Source: Prevotella sp. (lineage in GTDB: Bacteria; Bacteroidota; Bacteroidia; Bacteroidales; Bacteroidaceae). From it: a stretch of DNA of 40,370 bases. The notes beneath the pieces are model-generated. The model ran no database searches. It was not told where the DNA came from and was given only the letters and a program-made list of their open reading frames with translations. Of the stretch, positions 39,805 to 40,370 are shown piece by piece (position 1 is the first letter of the stretch; each line of letters begins with the position of its first letter). The stretch spans positions 1 through 40,370 of the forward strand of contig JAEETD010000021.1 of NCBI GenBank assembly GCA_016290175.1. Direction: 5' to 3'. The position numbers and the translations under genes are program-made.

Positions 39805-40370
39805 TTATTTCACATCCCAAAACACACGGTCACTCAGCAGTTTCACAGCAGGTGTGTTCTTGTTGTAACGACGAGCATTGCTGGGGTAAGGAACGCGCTT
39901 GGCCAGACCTTCACCTTCGATGAAGTTGATACCAGGATTAATGAAGTCACCGGCTTTGTAGTCAGTAGAGCCTTCAAAGACGGTCTTTGCAGGAATAGAG
40001 GAGAGAGCGGGCACATCGGTACGACGGGCCTCAGACCAAGCCTCCATGTGGTTGCGATAGAAGAAAGCAACCCACTTCTGCATATAGAGAAGCTTCAGTT
40101 TGTCAGTCTGGTTAGCCTGGGCACTCCAGCTGGTCTTCGGAGCAGCGAGGAAGTCGTCAGCACCTGCGATGCCACGAGAAGCAAAGTCAGCCTTCACAGC
40201 AGCCTCGTAAGCAGCCTTAGCAGCAGCGTCGTTGTTACCGAAACGAGCCTGCACCTCAGCAATGAGGAACTGCAGCTCACTCTGTGTGAACAGATAAACC
40301 GGCATAGCCTTAGCGGGCGCACGGTTGATGTTGCTCACGTAAGTGTCGTTATAGTTAGAGCCAATACCAA
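39805..40370 (-). CDS. SusD/RagB-type lipoprotein, C-terminal part (N-terminus beyond the window)
   Basis: About 188 residues of the C-terminal region. Blocks include MPVYLFTQSELQFLIAEVQA, LYMQKWVAFFYRNHMEAWSE, ARRTDV and VPYPSNARRYN, typical of the SusD-like subgroup in which the motif 'QKWVA...EAW.E.RRT' recurs. The frame is open to the right edge, so the start, the signal peptide and the SusC partner lie outside. It heads the three visible genes of the locus on the minus strand. Confidence 0.85.
   Translation of the reverse strand, partial: GIGSNYNDTYVSNINRAPAKAMPVYLFTQSELQFLIAEVQARFGNNDAAAKAAYEAAVKADFASRGIAGADDFLAAPKTSWSAQANQTDKLKLLYMQKWVAFFYRNHMEAWSEARRTDVPALSSIPAKTVFEGSTDYKAGDFINPGINFIEGEGLAKRVPYPSNARRYNKNTPAVKLLSDRVFWDVK

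Noticed and set aside
1..40370. CRISPR array
   Set aside because: No series of equal repeats with unique spacers of similar length; the 35-bp repeat occurs only twice in full.

Overview
The window looks like chromosomal DNA of a Bacteroidales bacterium, most likely Prevotellaceae. The basis is Bacteroidetes-type promoters (TTTG, about 20 bp, TAnnTTTG), two SusC/SusD-type nutrient loci, a PorW-PorX pair, BACON-domain lipoproteins, an HU-like gene followed by a 'smalltalk' micro-protein gene, and the near absence of Shine-Dalgarno sequences. The genus is inferred from memory of gene order, not measured.

Layout. (1) 1-3997: a GLPGLI-family gene cut by the left edge, a TonB-receptor-like outer-membrane protein, and two tandem related small lipoprotein genes; the second breaks off after its lipobox. 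(2) About 3997-8170: remnant of a mobilizable island next to tRNA-Pro. It has a MobV relaxase with a hairpin-rich leader/probable oriT, and a divergent gene fusing a degenerate MmcB-like nuclease fold to a winged helix. That gene is preceded by four iteron-like repeats spaced near multiples of 11 bp. No integrase is visible. (3) 8179-24093: housekeeping core: tRNA-Pro, aroA, a small Cys-rich membrane protein, porW, porX, tsaE, the dnaE-trxA-hypothetical operon, psd-pssA-DUF4834, birA-pyrH, tadA and a BACON lipoprotein. (4) 24275-33353: a five-gene operon of SusC, SusD, an HExxH zinc metallohydrolase lipoprotein, a DUF4302+BACON lipoprotein and a triple-BACON lipoprotein, closed by a strong terminator. 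(5) 33454-37344: accessory segment bounded by a perfect 35-bp direct repeat, carrying an N-terminally shortened DUF3987 protein, a 46-aa ORF, an Rpn-family nuclease and an MNT-HEPN toxin-antitoxin pair. Its right end holds a 50-bp perfect AT-only palindrome between inverted copies of the repeat. (6) 37502-38423: HU-like gene with a structured leader, then a smalltalk gene. (7) 38497-40370, minus strand: the tail of another SusD-type locus (SusD, DUF5011-type lipoprotein, Lipid_bd lipoprotein).

The less ordinary content is structural DNA. Heptamer arrays at gene junctions put TGA in all three frames. A 70-bp perfect palindrome has been absorbed in frame into birA. A related 50-bp imperfect palindrome lies at the start of the DUF3987 gene. 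The 35-bp repeats suggest that a toxin-antitoxin/Rpn segment was gained, or can recombine, inside a DUF3987/HU/smalltalk cassette.
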